64,000 nt of DNA from Astragalus membranaceus (taxonomy: Eukaryota > Streptophyta > Magnoliopsida > Fabales > Fabaceae), in contig CM076854.1 in assembly GCA_039519185.1 (NCBI GenBank), positions 20,755,456 through 20,819,455 of the forward strand, in the 5' to 3' direction. Positions 45,351-56,855 of this stretch are shown one piece after another. The position numbers were made by a program, and so were the translations under genes. Each line of letters begins with the position of its first letter. Positions within the stretch are counted from its first letter, which is position 1. A model generated the notes under the pieces. It was not told where the DNA came from, searched no databases, and saw nothing but the letters and a program-made list of their open reading frames with translations.

Positions 45351-45745
45351 CCCCTCAGACCGTTTTACTAGTACCATAGCTAGTAGCGCTCCTTCAGACC
45401 GCGATGGTCCTTCAATTAAGGCCTAGGCAGCCTTCCAGACCCCGAGTGGTCCTTCAGAGCCTTAGTGCTCCTTCAGACCCTGAGTGGTCCTTCAGAGCCT
45501 TAGTGCTCCTTCAGATCCCGAGTGGTCCATCATTTTCTCTCTCAGTTAATGCGCCAAGTGTTAACCGTTCCCCGTTTGTTCTCAAAACCCACCTATTCAA
45601 AAATAGAAAAAGAAAAGAGGAAAATTCGGGTTTCCCCAAGTGGACAAAATCGGTATAATTTCTGAATTCTTTATCTTCATTTTGCCTTGGAATATGTTTC
45701 GGCCAATTCATATTCCTCGTTAAAATTCAGATAAAGAGGGGCAGC

Positions 45746-48468
45746 TGTCATACCCCAATTTTGTCCGGCTTAGGTCAAAACCCTAATTTTCCACACAAAA
45801 ATAAATTATGCATCATTTTTAGGGTTAGAATGCACATTTTGAGAAGTTAGAGTCAAAAAGGGCATTTTGGTCAATTCTCACAAGGGTCTCTAAAAACAAT
45901 TTTTTTGCAATACGCCTCATGCATCAAATTAGGGTTTTTGAAAAATATGTTATGCATGCATGGCAAGCTTTGGAAAATATTTTATGCATGGCAAAGACCT
46001 AAAAGCATTTTGTGGAAAGCAAGAATTGATTTCTATTTTGTTCCAAAGGCCAAGAATCGATTTATAGTATATTGCATAGGCCATGAAATCGATTTTCAGG
46101 CTCTTCCCTAGGCCCTGAATCGATTCCTAATTGTTGTAACTAAGTGAAAGAATCGATTTTTACCTATTTAGGATGTCCTGAAAATCGATTTCCCTCTTCT
46201 TGCATAGGCCTTGAAATCGATTTTCAGGCTCTTCCATAGGCCATGAATCGATTCCTCATTGTGTTGACTAAAGCAAGAATCGATTTTCACCTATGAAGAA
46301 GGTCCAGAAAATCGATTCCTCTTGTTTTCAAAGGAGCCAAGAATCGATTCTTTATTATCTCCAAAGGCTCAAGAATCGATTCCCACTATTTTAACTAAAG
46401 CAAGAATCGATTTTCACCTATGCAAAAGGTCCTGAAAATCGATTCCTGTTGTTTTCAAAGGAACCAAGAATCGATTCTTTATTATTTTCAAAGGTAAAGA
46501 ATCGATTCCTACATATTTCCAAAGGCTCAAACAATCGATTCATCCTTGCAATAAATGTTTTTAAAAAATTCTACGCCTATAAATAGGCAGCTTCAAAATC
46601 ATTTGTGGGGAGGACTTTTGGAGGAGATCAGAGAAAAAAGGAGGAGATCTCTCACAGAAGAGGAGACTTCACGAGGTCAGAAAAACAGACACAGCTCACA
46701 AGATCAGAGAGAAGAATTGCTACACACATTTTTTCACAAGATCTGAGAAGAATTGCTCCAGAAACATTTTCACAAGATCTGGGAAGACAACTCTCGCAAA
46801 TCTCATTTTCCAGTTCTCCGCTTCATTTTTGTTCTTCAGATCTGTAATATCTGCCTTCATCAGAGGTATTTCTGTTTTTATATTTGTTAAAATTCAATCA
46901 TTCTGATCCATGCCAAAATTGCCCTATGTGATTTAATTTAGCTGTAGTGTCCTTGTTGATGATGAACCACATGATTCCCACTTATGCCTAGTGCATCATT
47001 TTCTAAGTGGTGAAGATGGTCTCAGATGATTCAACCTCTCCTTTCGAACCTTTTCAAAAAAACTTTCTTGATCAGAACTACGTCGCTTTGATTCCCGTTC
47101 GGGATACGTAGGAGCGAGCCACGTTCTCGTCAAGCGCAACAAATAAAAATCCTTTTCATCCCCATAAACAAATTATTTTCATGAAAACAAACAAAAAGAA
47201 TAATTTTCCAACCCATTGTTGCTAATAGCTCATCAGAGCCTCTGTTCGTTTAGCTATTGGCGACAATGTCCTTTTCTCATACGAATAATAAACGATGGTC
47301 CATCATAACCCTTGTTAGTTTGATCATTGTGCAAATCAATCTTTTTTCGAAAACCACTTTCAAAAAGATAATAAAAACGAGTTGTTATCAATAGTCCATC
47401 AGAGCCTTTGTTCGTTTGACTAGCGGTACAACTCTCTCTCTTTTTTGAGTATTTAGTAGTGATTCATCATAGCCTCTGCTAGTTCAATCATTTGCTAATG
47501 CTCGTCCTATTTCAAAAACTCACCAAAAAAGATAAAAGACAAAAACCTCTTTCAGGACAATAGAAGAACTACGTAGCTTTGAATTCTCCATCGCACCGGG
47601 AGATACGTAGGAGCGGGTCACATCCCGTCAAGCATAACAAATAAAAATCATTTTCACAACAAGTTTTCAACAATTATTTTCAAAAGAACCTAGAACTACG
47701 TCGCCTTTGATTCTCCACCCGGAGATACGTAGGAGCAGGGCCACGCCCCTGTCAAGCGCAAAAGTAAACAATTTCTAAATTAAAAAATACAAACACATCT
47801 CTTTCATTTCAAAAATCAAAAAAATATTATTTTCAAAGTAGGGGATTAAGTCGGTCGTACGGCCGGGTTAACCATCGTTTTAGGATAAGTGAACTGTGGT
47901 GCCTTCAGAGCCCCAGTGCTCCTTCAGACCCCCAGTGGTCCTTCAGACCCCCAGTGGTCCTTCAACACAGATCACACAATCCTAAGACCCCTACATTAAA
48001 AAACACCAACCCACAAACATTTTTCTACACACCAAGAACTACGTAGCTTTGAATTCTCCATCGCACCGGGAGATACGTAGGAGCGGGCCATGTCCCGTCA
48101 AGCACTTTTTTCTAAAAACCCTTTTTCCCCCCCTTCTCACCTAAAATAAAATTTTCATTAAAAATTTCCCATTCATCTCCAAATAAGAAATAAATAGGCA
48201 AATTTAGGTATTTTTCAAATCAAACGTTAAAACCACACATTTAATTAGAGGTTCCCTTTCGGTAGAAAGGACGTGCGCGGTGCTAACACCTTCCTCGCAC
48301 GTAATCGACCCCCGAACCTATATCTCTAGTTTTCAAAGATCATCCGCCTTGTCCAAAAGACCTTTTTTCAATGTTTTGGTCTTAAAATTAAAATATTGGT
48401 GGCGGCTCCAAAATTTTTCCACGTTGTACATTGGGAAACCCCCAACAGGGATTTTTCGGGGTGCAACA
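45746..48468 (+). repeat. 3' LTR of element E
   Basis: Near-identical to 36906-39627, offset 8840 bp; contains its own AATCGATT array (46055-46540), TATA box (46578) and stem-loop arrays. Confidence 0.95.
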
Positions 48469-48745
48469 CGGGCGGAAAGGGACCTAAACGGTCGATTCCC
48501 CACCAAGCAAAAGGCCAGGGAGAGCTTAGGTATGTCAGTTCAGATGAGGGGGCGACATGCACATCGGCGTACCTCTGGCACTTATCACATTTCTTTACAT
48601 AATTCTGCGAATCTTCATTCATGGTAGGCCAGTAATAACCTGCCCTGAGTACTTTTGCTGCCAAGGCTCGTCCTCCCAGGTGTTGCCCACAGATTCCCTC
48701 GTGGATTTCCGCGACACATAATCTGCTTCTGGTCCTTCTACACAT
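48469..48745 (-). pseudogene. Element D integrase, N-terminal zinc-binding part
   Basis: It encodes an H-H-C-C zinc-binding domain (E-I-H-E-G-I-C-G-Q-H followed by V-K-K-C-D-K-C-Q) and then W-G-I-D-R-L-G-P-F-P-P, where the first catalytic Asp is kept. The frame is cut at 48468 by element E; the downstream part lies at 36362-36905. A frame change separates it from the RNase H part upstream. Confidence 0.85.
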
Positions 48746-49593
48746 TTTAATAGAGGCATAGAGAAGCCTCTACGGAAAAGACATCCTTCGATGGCCGAGT
48801 ACGATGATGCGCGCCTCCTTACTAAAGCCGCTTCTTTTGCATCAGTGGACTCTTGCCCCTCGAGAATGTACTGACGGATTGGGGTTATCCACTTTTGGCT
48901 TTCTTCGATGGTGAGGACGGAGGTAGGAAATTCCTTGCTTAAGAGGACGCTTGGATTAGATAGAGTTTCTTGAATGACGCTCCGAAGGTTCCCTGGTGCT
49001 CTGGTGTTGGCCAGTTTGGAGAGTATATCAGCCCTGGTGTTGTCTCCCCTGGGTACATGCTTTACCTCCGCCTTTTTGAACCATCCAAGGAGTTCACCTA
49101 CCCTGGCAAGATATTTTTGAAGTACCGGGTCATAAGCTCCAAATGCTGCCTTGATCTGTGAGACGACCAACAGTGAGTCTGTGCGGAGCTCAAGTGTTGT
49201 GGCGCCGAAGTCTTTGGCCAACTGTAGGCCGGCTATGCAAGCCTCATATTCTGCTTGATTATTGGATGTGGAGAATGAAAAAGTCAGGGATACCTCAACC
49301 ATTAATCCTTCTGAGTTTTCGAGTATCGGACCGGCTCCACTTCCTTTGCTGTTTGAGGACCCATCCACGTGGAGGGTCCATGTCGTTTCCGCTCTGTCGT
49401 CATGTGGTGTCGTTGTCATTTCAGCTACGAAGTCAGCCAAAATCTGAGCCTTCATGGCTGGTCTTGTCTCGTACTTGATCCCAAACTCTGAGAGCTCGAC
49501 CACCCATTTGATCATTCTCCTAGCTAAGGTCGGGACGGTGGAGGATTTGTCTGATTGGCTGATTGGTTCGAACCACCACTTGATGTGCCACAA
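48746..49593 (-). pseudogene. Element D second (archaeal-type) RNase H
   Basis: A Tat-lineage hallmark: a second RNase H between the usual RNase H and integrase. Visible are W-T-L-H-V-D-G-S-S-N-S-K-G-S-G-A-G (first Asp), N-N-Q-A-E-Y-E-A (Glu), L-R-T-D-S-L-L-V-V (Asp) and R-G-D-N-T-R-A-D-I-L-S-K-L (last Asp). The domain spans roughly 48980-49400, preceded by a linker with A-D-F-V-A-E. This domain looks intact, but the polyprotein around it is broken, with a frameshift from RNase H 1 near 49530. Confidence 0.88.
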
Positions 49594-49777
49594 AATATGG
49601 CCTGAGGCGCCTGGCTGCGATTACGACCGCCAAAGCGACCTCTTCAACCTTTTGGTACCTTAACTCGGGTCCCTGCAGTGCCTTACTTACAAAGTACACC
49701 GGCCTTTGGCCAGTGTTGGTTTCTCTGACGAGTACTGCACTTAACGCTTCATCGGCCACAGTAAGGTATAAATACAA
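49520..49777 (-). pseudogene. Element D first RNase H
   Basis: Ty3/gypsy-type RNase H remnant: Y-L-T-V-A-D-E-A-L-S-A-V-L, R-P-V-Y-F-V-S-K-A-L, Y-Q-K-V-E-E-V-A-L-A-V-V and V-V-V-R-T-N-Q-P-I. Catalytic residues are poorly conserved, as is usual for the first RNase H in elements with a second copy. Confidence 0.8.
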
Positions 49778-50729
49778 TGTTTCTCCTTCCTCGGGACGTG
49801 TTAAGATGGGTGGTTCAGTGAGGGTCTTTTTTAACAGGGTCAGCGCCTGCTCTTTTGCTCGGCGGTCCAGTCAAATTTTGTTTCTTTCTTTAGAAGTTTG
49901 AACAAAGGTAGGGACTTGTGGGCTGCTTTTGAGATGAACCGGGACAGTGCTGCTACCATCCCGGTGAGGTTTTCGATCTCTTTCTTAGTAGTTGGTGAAG
50001 CCATCTCGGTCACGACCCTGCATTTGTCATGGTTGGCCTCGATACCTCTCTCAGTGAGATAGAAGCCGAGGAATTTCCCTGCTCGAACTCCAAAAGTGCA
50101 CTTCTCCGGGTTTAACCTCATACTGTTCTTTCGGATTTCAGAAAATACTTCTGTCAAATATTTGAGATGGTTTGGGTCGTTTTTACTTTTAACTATCATG
50201 TCATCCAGATATACCTCGACTACCCGGACAATTTATTTTTAAAAACCTTGTTCATCATTCTTTGGTAAGTCGCCCCGGCGTTTTTGAGCCCAAAGGGTAT
50301 TACGCGATAGCAATAACTCCCTTGCTCTCTCATGAACGCCGTTTTCTCTTGGTCGGGTTGGAACATTGGGATTTGGTTATACCCCGAGTATGCGTCCATG
50401 AAAGATAATAAACGAAAACCTGAGGCGCTATCGACTAATTTATCTACGCTAGGGACGGGGAAGACGTCTTTGGGACATGCCTTGTTGAGATTAGTATAAT
50501 CAACACACATCCTCCATTTTCCATTAGATTTTTTAACTAGGACTACATTTGAAAACCACGTGGTATACTTAATTTCTTTTGCAAAATTTGCCTCTATGAG
50601 GTCTTTTACAACCCTAGTAGCGGCTTCAGCTTTCTCTCCCTTCTGGACTCTCCTCTTCTGGGCAACCCACTTAGTGTTGGGATTAACAGCAAGATGGTGG
50701 CAGGCTACCTCGGGTGGAATCCCTGGCAT
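49778..50729 (-). pseudogene. Element D reverse transcriptase, frameshifted
   Basis: Fingers and palm are at 50220-50729: M-C-V-D-Y-T-N-L-N-K-A-C-P-K-D (Tat-type), S-F-M-D-A-Y-S-G-Y-N-Q-I and V-I-P-F-G-L-K-N-A-G-A-T-Y. A one-base frame change at about 50218-50222 comes just before V-E-V-Y-L-D-D-M-I-V-K, so the catalytic Y-L-D-D survives but in the next frame (49840-50199). The thumb/connection follows with L-N-P-E-K-C-T-F-G-V. It would copy RNA into DNA if whole. Confidence 0.9.
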
Positions 50730-51450
50730 GTCAGCTGCAGACCAGGCGAACAGGTCCGCATTCTCCCTTAGACAGATGGTGAGTTTATCCTTGACCTCCT
50801 CAGGGAGGTCGGAGCCTATCTTGATGGTCCTGGTAGGGTCTTCTCCTAATTGGATGGAGATGAACGCGCCATCTGCTCAGGCCTCTTCATCCGCTTCTTG
50901 AGCTCCTTAGCGAGGGTGGAATCTTCTTCCTCTTCTTCACTGTCTCGATCATATCTGGCATCTAAGTCTGCGAAATTTACTTCAGCTTCTTTCCCGGATC
51001 CCCTGCCTGAGTCTCTTACTTCAGTAGTCTCTTTTTCATCCTTAATGCTCATGTAGTAACACCTGCGCGCCGCACCCAGGTCTGCATCACAAATTTATTC
51101 TCTAAGTTGTAGAATTTCATCTTCAGGTGAACTGTTGAGGTTACCGCCTCTAGCCTGCCCAGAGTGGGCCTCCCGATAATGCATTGGTAGACAGACTTAC
51201 ATGGGAGAACCAGGAAGGCCGTTTTGACAGTTCTGATTAAAGGTGGATCACTATCGGGGTCTCCATAAGTGACCATCAGTTCCAAGTGGCCCAGCGGTTT
51301 TGTTTTTGATCCGTTGAACCCGGTCAAGTCCCCTCCGGTAGGGAGTCAGATCGTCGGGGGAGATGTTTAAAACTTTTAGCAAGTCTTCAAAAATGATGTC
51401 CACTGAGCTTCCCTGGTCGACCAGGATTCTTCTTACTTCAATGTTGGCCA
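50730..51450 (-). pseudogene. Element D aspartic protease and linker to RT
   Basis: Protease core near 51397-51425 (I-L-V-D-Q-G-S-S-V-D-I-I; the usual D-T/S-G is D-Q-G), then in another frame (51049-51327) G-H-L-E-L-M-V-T-Y-G and Y-Q-C-I-I-G-R-P-T-L-G-R-L. An acidic, low-complexity linker with an E-E-E-E-E run (50846-51052) leads to RT. Frame breaks and the altered active site mark it as inactive. Confidence 0.8.
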
Positions 51451-53189
51451 TGATAGCAGTGATGAGCAATGGGACGTGTTTATTTGGTCTTCCGTCAAGC
51501 AAGTCTTTATCGTCGAAGGATAAGGGCGGCCTGGTTGGTCCCTTCCTGGGGGATGAGGTTGATGCAACGCTCAGGATTTCCTTCCATTTCCTTTTCATTG
51601 ACTTGATTGATCCCCAATCGTCGAGGGGGTTGCTTCCGTGAATCACCATGGCCACTGGCCTCCCTTTGGATTTTCGGGTGTCTTCCTTCTCAAAAGATTC
51701 ACTGCTGTCATCTTTTTCCGCTTTGGCCCCTTCGCCCACTGGGGCCTTCCCCTTTCTAGGGGATCTGGACCTTCTTGTGGGGGATCTGGGTCTTTTGCGC
51801 GAGCCGTTTGGTTCCCCCTCCTTTTTTACGTACTGCAGTAGTTTCCCTCTCTGGATCATTTCCTCAATGTCATATTTAAGAGCTCGGCAACCATTGGTAT
51901 CGTGGCCTCCTCTTCGATGATAGCGGCACCATTTCTTTGAGGGGTTCTGGCCTTCCCTTAGTATCAATGGCTCAGGTCTCTTGATGCTCTTGAACTCAGC
52001 ATTAGCACATTCAGCTAGGATCTTGGCTCGAGATGAGTTGAGAGGGGTATGCTCCGCGAACCTGCGGGGGCGCACCTCATGATGCCCGCCTCCTGCTTCC
52101 TTTCGTTGCCGGGTTTCCCGGGCGTCCCCCCTGTCGTTACCAACCTTAGCTGCCTCGCGGTAAGCCATATTGTCTTCTTCATAATCCATGTATTTTTGTG
52201 ACCTTTGAAGGAATTCGCCCAAGTTCCTGGGTTTGTTGATCCCTATGTCGATCTGGAAAAGACTTCCCTTCCTTAGACCGTCTTTCATCCAAAATAACCT
52301 TTGCTTATCATCCAAATTTCGCACACATGAAGCCTTCTTATTGAAATGCTCAATGTATTCTCTCAGCGTCTCAATATCACGCTGCCTGACGGCCCTCAGC
52401 ACTTCTTCAGATTTGGGTTTAAACCAGGAGGCAGTGAAACGAGCTGCGAACATTCTAGCCAATTGACTCCACGAGGAGATGGAATTTGGCCTCAGCTCTT
52501 GAAACCATTCTAATGCGGAATTTTCGAGATTGAGGGGGAAGATTTTACAGTGAACAGCCTCCCTGGCGCCTCTATAGCGCATCATCAGGGAGAAGTGTGC
52601 CAGATGGCGGTCTGGATCTCCAGTTCCATCATACATCTTGAGAGCTGACAGCTTCTCAAAGGCCCTTGAGATTCGGCATTCATCCACCCTTCGAGTGAAA
52701 GGTCCTTCATCGGAAAACTTTCTTGACTTTCGAGGGGAGGTGTCTTCATAATCCAAATCTTGATACCTGCACCGGTCGGGGGATCTCCTCGATGGCGATC
52801 TCTGGTGGTGCCTCCGGTGAGTATTGACGCGGTTCCTTGGCCTCTCACAAGAATCACGGGATGCACGTGAGGAGGTCCTGGAGTGGGAGTCGTGAATCTG
52901 GTAGGTATCCTCTGGAGGGGATGGCAGGGTCTGTGTAGGCGAGCCCGATCCATCATGCCTGCGTTGCCGAGGGGGAGTTCGCCTTGGGGGTAACGATGGA
53001 CGTGGTTCCTTCGAGGGGGAGACCGATGGCGCCTTGAAGCCACCGTTGTTGGAGGAGGTTGCTCAGGCAGCGAAGCCACACACCTTTCAATCTTCCTTAG
53101 GCGAGCTTCCTGCTCCAGCATAGCTTGAGTGCGACTGGCCAGAAGATCCAAAAGTTGGCTCACATTCGAGGGTTGGCTAGGCTGACTGG
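51451..53189 (-). pseudogene. Element D gag, cut by element F
   Basis: The capsid part (52000-52756) reads L-K-M-Y-D-G-T-G-D-P-D-R-H-L, L-N-L-E-N-S-A-L-E-W-F, A-R-M-F-A-A-R-F and L-R-E-Y-I-E-H-F-N, typical of Tat-lineage Gag. A knuckle-like C-R-Y-H-R-R-G-G-H-D-T-N-G-C and a basic S-P-R-K-G-K tail follow. A frame change near 52600-52756 separates it from the Arg/Pro-rich N-terminal part (52585-53163). Element F truncates the start at 53190. Confidence 0.85.
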
Positions 53190-53546
53190 TGTTGCGCCCG
53201 AAAAAGTCCCCGAGGGAGAACCTTCCTCGTTCACAACTTTTCCTAAGACAATGAAGCCGCCACCAATATTTATTAAGGAAAATATTAGGAAAACCTTTTC
53301 CGGAAAGCGATTGGTCTTGCGAAACTAGAGAATAGGGTTCGGGGGTCGGTTACGCGCAGGGAAGGTGTTAGCACCCCACACGTCCTCTCTACTGAGAGGG
53401 AACCTTTAATTAAATGTGTGGTTTTAGTGTGTTGGCTTGAAAATACTTAATTTTGCCTCTCTACTTCTTATTGAAAAAATTCTTAATGAAAATCTTTATT
53501 TATTATGAAAAAGAAAAGGGGGAAGAATGGGTTTTTAGAAAAAAAC

Positions 53547-54499
53547 GCTTGACGGGACAAGGCCCGCTCCTATGTATCTCCCGGTGCGATGGAGAACTCA
53601 AAGCTACGTAGTTCTTCTTTATCCTGAAAAGAGGTTTTTGTCTTTTATCTTTTTAGTGAGTTTTCGAAATAGGACGAGCATTTAGTGAATGATTAAACTA
53701 ACCAAGGTTATGGATAATCACTGCTAAGTACTCTTGAAAATGAGAGTCACTACCACCAGTCAGACGAACAAAGGTTCTGATTGACTATTAGTAGCAACCC
53801 GTTTTTTATTTGCCTTTTTGAAAGTGGTTTTCGAAAGAGATTGATTGGCACGGATGATCAAACTAACAAAGGTTATGAGTGATCATCGCTTGTTGTTCTT
53901 TGGGGAAAAAGACATCGCCCCCAATGGCTCGACGAACAAATGTTCTGATTAACCACTAGCGACGATGGGTTGAAAATGATTTTAGAAAGGGAAAGGTTTT
54001 TGTTCTGAAAATGATCTTGGTTTGCGAAAGTGATTCTTTTTTGTTACGAAAATAACTCTTTTCTCTTCGTTATGCAAATGCTAAACTTTTTATGGTTGCG
54101 CTTGACGAGAATGTGACTCGCTCCTACGTATCCCAAATGGGAATCAAAGCGACGTAGTTCTAAGGAGCCTTGAAAAGGAAAGTCTTTTTGCTTTGGCTTT
54201 GAAAGGTGAGGGGCGTTCATAATGATCAAACTAACAAAGGTTATGGGTGATCATTACTAAAACCCACTTAAGTGCATGTAAAAATCTCCTTTCGAAAAAT
54301 GAAAGCCTTCATGATGACCAAACTAACAAAGGTTATGGGTGGCCATCACTAGCACTTGCTATGACTTTTGATGCTTAGGGAAATACCTTCTGAAATTGAA
54401 AGCGTTCATGATGATCAATTGAGCAAAGGCTCCAAGTAACCACCATTAGTATTCCATTGTTAATAATCAAGCAAGCAAAGGCTTCGCAAGACTACTAAC
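53547..54499 (-). repeat. Stem-loop arrays in the transcribed part of LTR F
   Basis: Type I copies are at 53547-53614 and 54100-54160. Eight type II stem-loops run from 53682 to 54499 (for example 53682-53727, 53746-53798 and 54459-54499), all with a 21-base apical part. They are diverged from those of E in stem sequence but keep the pairing. Confidence 0.8.
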
Positions 54500-54639
54500 G
54501 AAATTTTTGATTTTGAAGAGTTTTCGCAATTGGATTGATTTTTGTTCGGGGAAACATTTATCCATCATTTGGAAGAAAAGGTTTGTGAAAAAAAAATAAG
54601 TTCGCTTAGGGGAAAGAAACGAAATTTAAAAAAAAGAAA

Positions 54640-55740
54640 CAAGGGGTGTAACAGTAAAATAAGGGTGTAAATAAAAGGAGGGGTGTATTATTAAAACTGG
54701 GGTGCAGATAGTGAGCCCAGCTCGTTTTTGTAAGCTGGGCTGCGTTTTTTTTATTTTCTGATGGGCTGGTCCGTTTCAAAATCGTGGGCTTCAGAGGGGA
54801 GGCGTGCGAAATAAACACAGGGGTGCTACTAGAAATCTGAAAAAATTAAAAGTGAAAAGACGGAAATGCCCCTGCGTTCACACTATAAAAGCCTAAACTA
54901 AAATGGAAACCCTAATTTCCTCTCTTTCTTCACGCGGCGCCCACACCCTAAATAGCCAAAACCTAATTTGCTCTCTCTCTTTCCTTGGCGCCGTGCACAC
55001 CCCCCCTTCTTTCTCCTTACACGCCACCCTCAATCTCCTCACTCTCCTCTTCTCACCATCGCTCCCTACTCTCTCACCACTAACCCGCCTCTCTTTCTCT
55101 TCCTTGCTGCGGCCGATCCTCCCTCTCTCATCCTACCCGTCGCCTCCTTCTCTCCACCACTGAAAACACCAAACCGATTTCGTTTTTTCCTTCACTCACC
55201 GCCGTTCTCTCACCCTCTCCTCTCCAAAACCGGTTTTGTTTCTTTCTTGTTGGTTCGGCGATGGATGATAGCAACAGTGAGAGGGTCGTTCGCGAAGAAG
55301 GTGGGAGTTTGGTTTCTGTGGGTGATGGCTGTTCGTGGTGGTCGGCGCGAGAGAGGGGCGTGAGGGTTTACGGTTTTTGTGGTGGGTGGTTGGTGTACGA
55401 TGGAGTCGCGAGGAGAGGTGGGGTTGTCTACAGTTTTTGGTGGTAGGTGGCGCGAGGAGAGGAGAGAGAAATGGAGAGGCTTGGGGCGGTTGGTGTACGG
55501 CGGTGTATGGTGGTGACTGAGTTTGGCCGTGGAGTGGCGGTGGACGGTGGTGTGGTTAACGGGCTGCAGTTTGCGAAGAGGAGGAGGGGTGTTGGTGGTG
55601 AGGAGGGAGAGGAGGCTGCACGGTGGCTTAACGGCGGTGGTCACGGCGGAGGTTTCACCGGAGAAGATAATCGGGACAGTGATCAAAGGTGAGTCTTTTA
55701 CCTCACTCATATTTTTGGACTCTATTACAAAAATCTGATT
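54640..55740 (+). other. Gene-like promoter and leader antisense within LTR F
   Basis: The plus strand has TATAAAA at 54884-54890, a pyrimidine-rich leader with AAACCCTAATTTCC, and then a GC-rich stretch that switches from C-rich to G-rich near 55230 and ends with a donor-like CAAAG|GTGAGT at 55692. This resembles a plant gene 5' end. The frames across it are low-complexity and I do not call a protein. Element E has no counterpart, so it may be captured sequence. Confidence 0.4.
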
Positions 55741-56442
55741 TTTTTTTTAATCTGTGTTTTTGCATCTTATTTCACTGTATCTAAAAAAAAATAGTGATTT
55801 TTCTGATATTCTTTCTTCTTCTTTAAGATACTGGATTTTGTTCCCTCAGCTCTAACCCTATTTTTCTGTTCTGTTTCCTTTGCCTTTCTACATTTTACTT
55901 TGTTCAAAAATTTACATACCATTACTTATCATAAGGAAAAAAAGTGTTCTTTAAGAAACAGAAAAAAGGTTTGGGAATAATCTGTGACTATATACATATA
56001 TACATGATCAGTGAGTGAATGAATCATTTTTCTGAGACTACATGATTTATGTGTACATGAAAATAATAACAAATAAATAAGGTAAAAACAATATGTGGAT
56101 ACCTGTGTTGCAGGTTATCTAATATTGCAGGATTAGTTTTGATGATGAAAAAGACAAAGCCAAGTTGATGGCCAAAGGAATGAGAGTGTCAAAGCAAAGC
56201 TGATAAAAAGTATCGTATATTCAAAAGTCACAATCCAAGTCATCCAAGCTCAAAGTATTGAAGATTCAAGCTTAAGGGTAGTCCTTAAGTATAAGGGTAG
56301 TCCTTAGGGTCGTGGGTGAGTCTTAGGATAAATGTAAGCTCTTACGAAGGTCAGCTCATCTCGCAAAGTCTCCCGTCCCAAAGCTTTTTCAAAATACATG
56401 CATGAACAAGTAAACCCAAAAAGTATTTTTGAAAAACTCTAA

Positions 56443-56807
56443 AATCGATTTCACTCTCTTTGAAACTAAGCCTAAATCGATTTTCAAACACATTGGCTAA
56501 GCTCCTAATCGATTTCATAAGCATACAAGTGATTCATATTGTTTCCTTATTTGAAGAAATCGATTTCCACTTATCTCTAAATTGAAAGAATCGATTCACA
56601 CCTTTTCCATAAATGAAAGAATCGATTCTCAGGCAAAGAATCGATTTGCACATTACTTGTTTTAAAACAAATATCCGATTCCTTGCTTTCTTATTCAAAT
56701 GAAGAATCGATTTCAAACTCTTTCAAAGAATCTCACAATCGATTCCTTCCTAAATCAAGTACACAAGAATCGATTCCTAGATCAATTCAAATAACAAAGA
56801 ATCGATT
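56443..56807 (+). promoter_or_regulatory. AATCGATT array upstream of the G promoter
   Basis: Sites start at 56443, 56475, 56507, 56558, 56589, 56620, 56639, 56704, 56737, 56768 and 56800; most steps are 31-33 bp. The last is 48 bp before the TATA box. Confidence 0.8.
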
Positions 56808-56847
56808 CCCACATATTTTTTAACGTAAACTTGATTTTTCCAAAGCC

Positions 56848-56855
56848 TATAAATA
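56848..56855 (+). promoter_or_regulatory. TATA box of LTR G
   Basis: TATAAATA within GCCTATAAATAGAGGC; the same in the 3' LTR at 61148. Confidence 0.8.

Larger units (their letters stand above)
39648..45732 (+). other. Element E internal region, non-coding
   Basis: Open frames are short and of skewed composition, and none shows a retroelement motif. It holds poly(A) tracts at 40677-40694, 42067-42100 and 42388-42411, a type I stem-loop (40862-40928), a repeated GCAAAGGGCGG / GCAAAGAGCGG block (41519-41610), the 49-bp tandem array, a 317-bp duplication and CCTTCAGA-type repeats (45383-45535). Confidence 0.8.
36906..48468 (+). mobile_element. Element E: large non-autonomous LTR element (Ogre-like, LARD type)
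   Basis: Two 2.72-kb LTRs that differ by only about six changes flank 6.1 kb without any plausible gene. The primer site matches tRNA-Arg, as reported for Ogre-type elements, and the polypurine tract AAAGAGGGGCAGC (45733-45745) matches that of F. CGGGC flanks both ends (36901-36905 and 48469-48473), a perfect target duplication. With no gag or pol it must rely on another element's proteins. The fit to the Ogre group rests on primer type and LTR ends only. Confidence 0.93.
21250..53189 (-). mobile_element. Element D: Tat-lineage Ty3/gypsy retrotransposon, interrupted by C, E and F
   Basis: On the minus strand the order is gag, protease, RT, RNase H, second (archaeal-type) RNase H, integrase, an antisense extra gene, then the 3' LTR. 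The extra RNase H and the Y-T-N-L-N-K-A-C-P-K-D RT signature mark the Tat lineage. C (26092-36361) and E (36906-48468) sit inside integrase and F begins inside gag at 53190. The D 5' LTR and primer site are outside the window. D's own sequence here is about 10 kb. Confidence 0.88.

Noticed and set aside
55210..55710. 166-codon minus-strand ORF rich in Pro, Thr and His
   Set aside because: Low-complexity translation of a GC-skewed leader, with no recognisable motif.
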